A stretch of 5,760 nucleotides of DNA, taken from NCBI GenBank assembly GCA_016764135.1, contig JAESSL010000162.1:1-5760 (forward strand), given 5' to 3'. The stretch comes from Alphaproteobacteria bacterium (GTDB taxonomy: Bacteria; Pseudomonadota; Alphaproteobacteria; UBA8366; GCA-2717185). Below are positions 5,704 to 5,760 of this stretch, in pieces. Position 1 is the first letter of the stretch. Each line of letters begins with the position of its first letter. The position numbers were made by a program, and so were the translations under genes. The notes under the pieces were generated by a model. That model saw only the letters and a list, made by a program, of their open reading frames with translations, did not search any database and was not told the DNA's origin.

Positions 5704-5732
5704 AATGTAGGTCGCCATCGATTTTTCGTCAA
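5704..5732 (-). promoter_or_regulatory. Sigma-70-like promoter reading toward the tRNA fragment
   Basis: On the minus strand TTGACG (5732-5727) is followed after 17 bases by TACATT (5709-5704). The first hexamer matches the -35 consensus at 5 of 6 positions, the second the -10 at 4 of 6. Transcription would start near 5697 and run leftward through the tRNA-Arg fragment to the hairpin at 5541-5572, giving an RNA of roughly 130-160 bases with no evident protein. Confidence 0.4.
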
Positions 5733-5760
5733 GAGCTGTCGTACATAATATAAAGCATCG

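Noticed and set aside
1..5760. CRISPR array, insertion sequence or transposase
   Set aside because: No regularly spaced repeats, transposase motifs or paired terminal inverted repeats with target duplication were seen.

Overview
The window looks like chromosome of a Gram-negative bacterium, most likely a proteobacterium of moderate GC content. It carries part of a PEP-CTERM/exosortase system, the protein-sorting and exopolysaccharide system found in Gram-negative bacteria that make extracellular matrix or flocs. The class cannot be fixed from the sequence, although an alphaproteobacterium would be compatible. The exosortase (XrtA/EpsH) and the regulator pair PrsK/PrsR are not in the window.

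Layout, left to right, all genes on the + strand. Positions 1-352 show no convincing complete gene. Positions 353-1069 encode a multipass inner-membrane protein of unknown function with conserved-looking acidic and histidine residues in or near its membrane segments. Positions 1222-4107 encode a 961-residue tetratricopeptide-repeat protein recognisable as PrsT, the PEP-CTERM-system TPR protein; unlike the usual lipoprotein form it has no lipobox cysteine. Positions 4108-4412 are a regulatory region with a well-formed sigma-54 (-24/-12) promoter, two copies of a 16-bp motif and a 9-bp inverted repeat upstream of it. Positions 4413-5285 encode a 290-residue secreted protein with a signal peptide at one end and a classic PEP-CTERM tail (VPEPG, membrane segment, RRKR) at the other. 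A strong intrinsic terminator follows at 5321-5357.

The right end differs in character. On the minus strand, 5575-5624 is the 3' part of a tRNA-Arg(CCG) gene, from the anticodon arm through the encoded CCA, with no 5' half in the window. This is what remains when an integrating element uses a tRNA gene as its attachment site, so 5625 onward may be the edge of an integrated element. A diverged repeat lies on both sides of the fragment, and a sigma-70-like promoter points at it.

Working together (inference): the PEP-CTERM protein would be exported, anchored by its tail, then cut and sorted by an exosortase encoded elsewhere. PrsT would act in the periplasm as a scaffold for protein sorting or polysaccharide export. 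Production of the surface protein appears to be controlled by a sigma-54 enhancer-binding protein, for which PrsR is the natural candidate.
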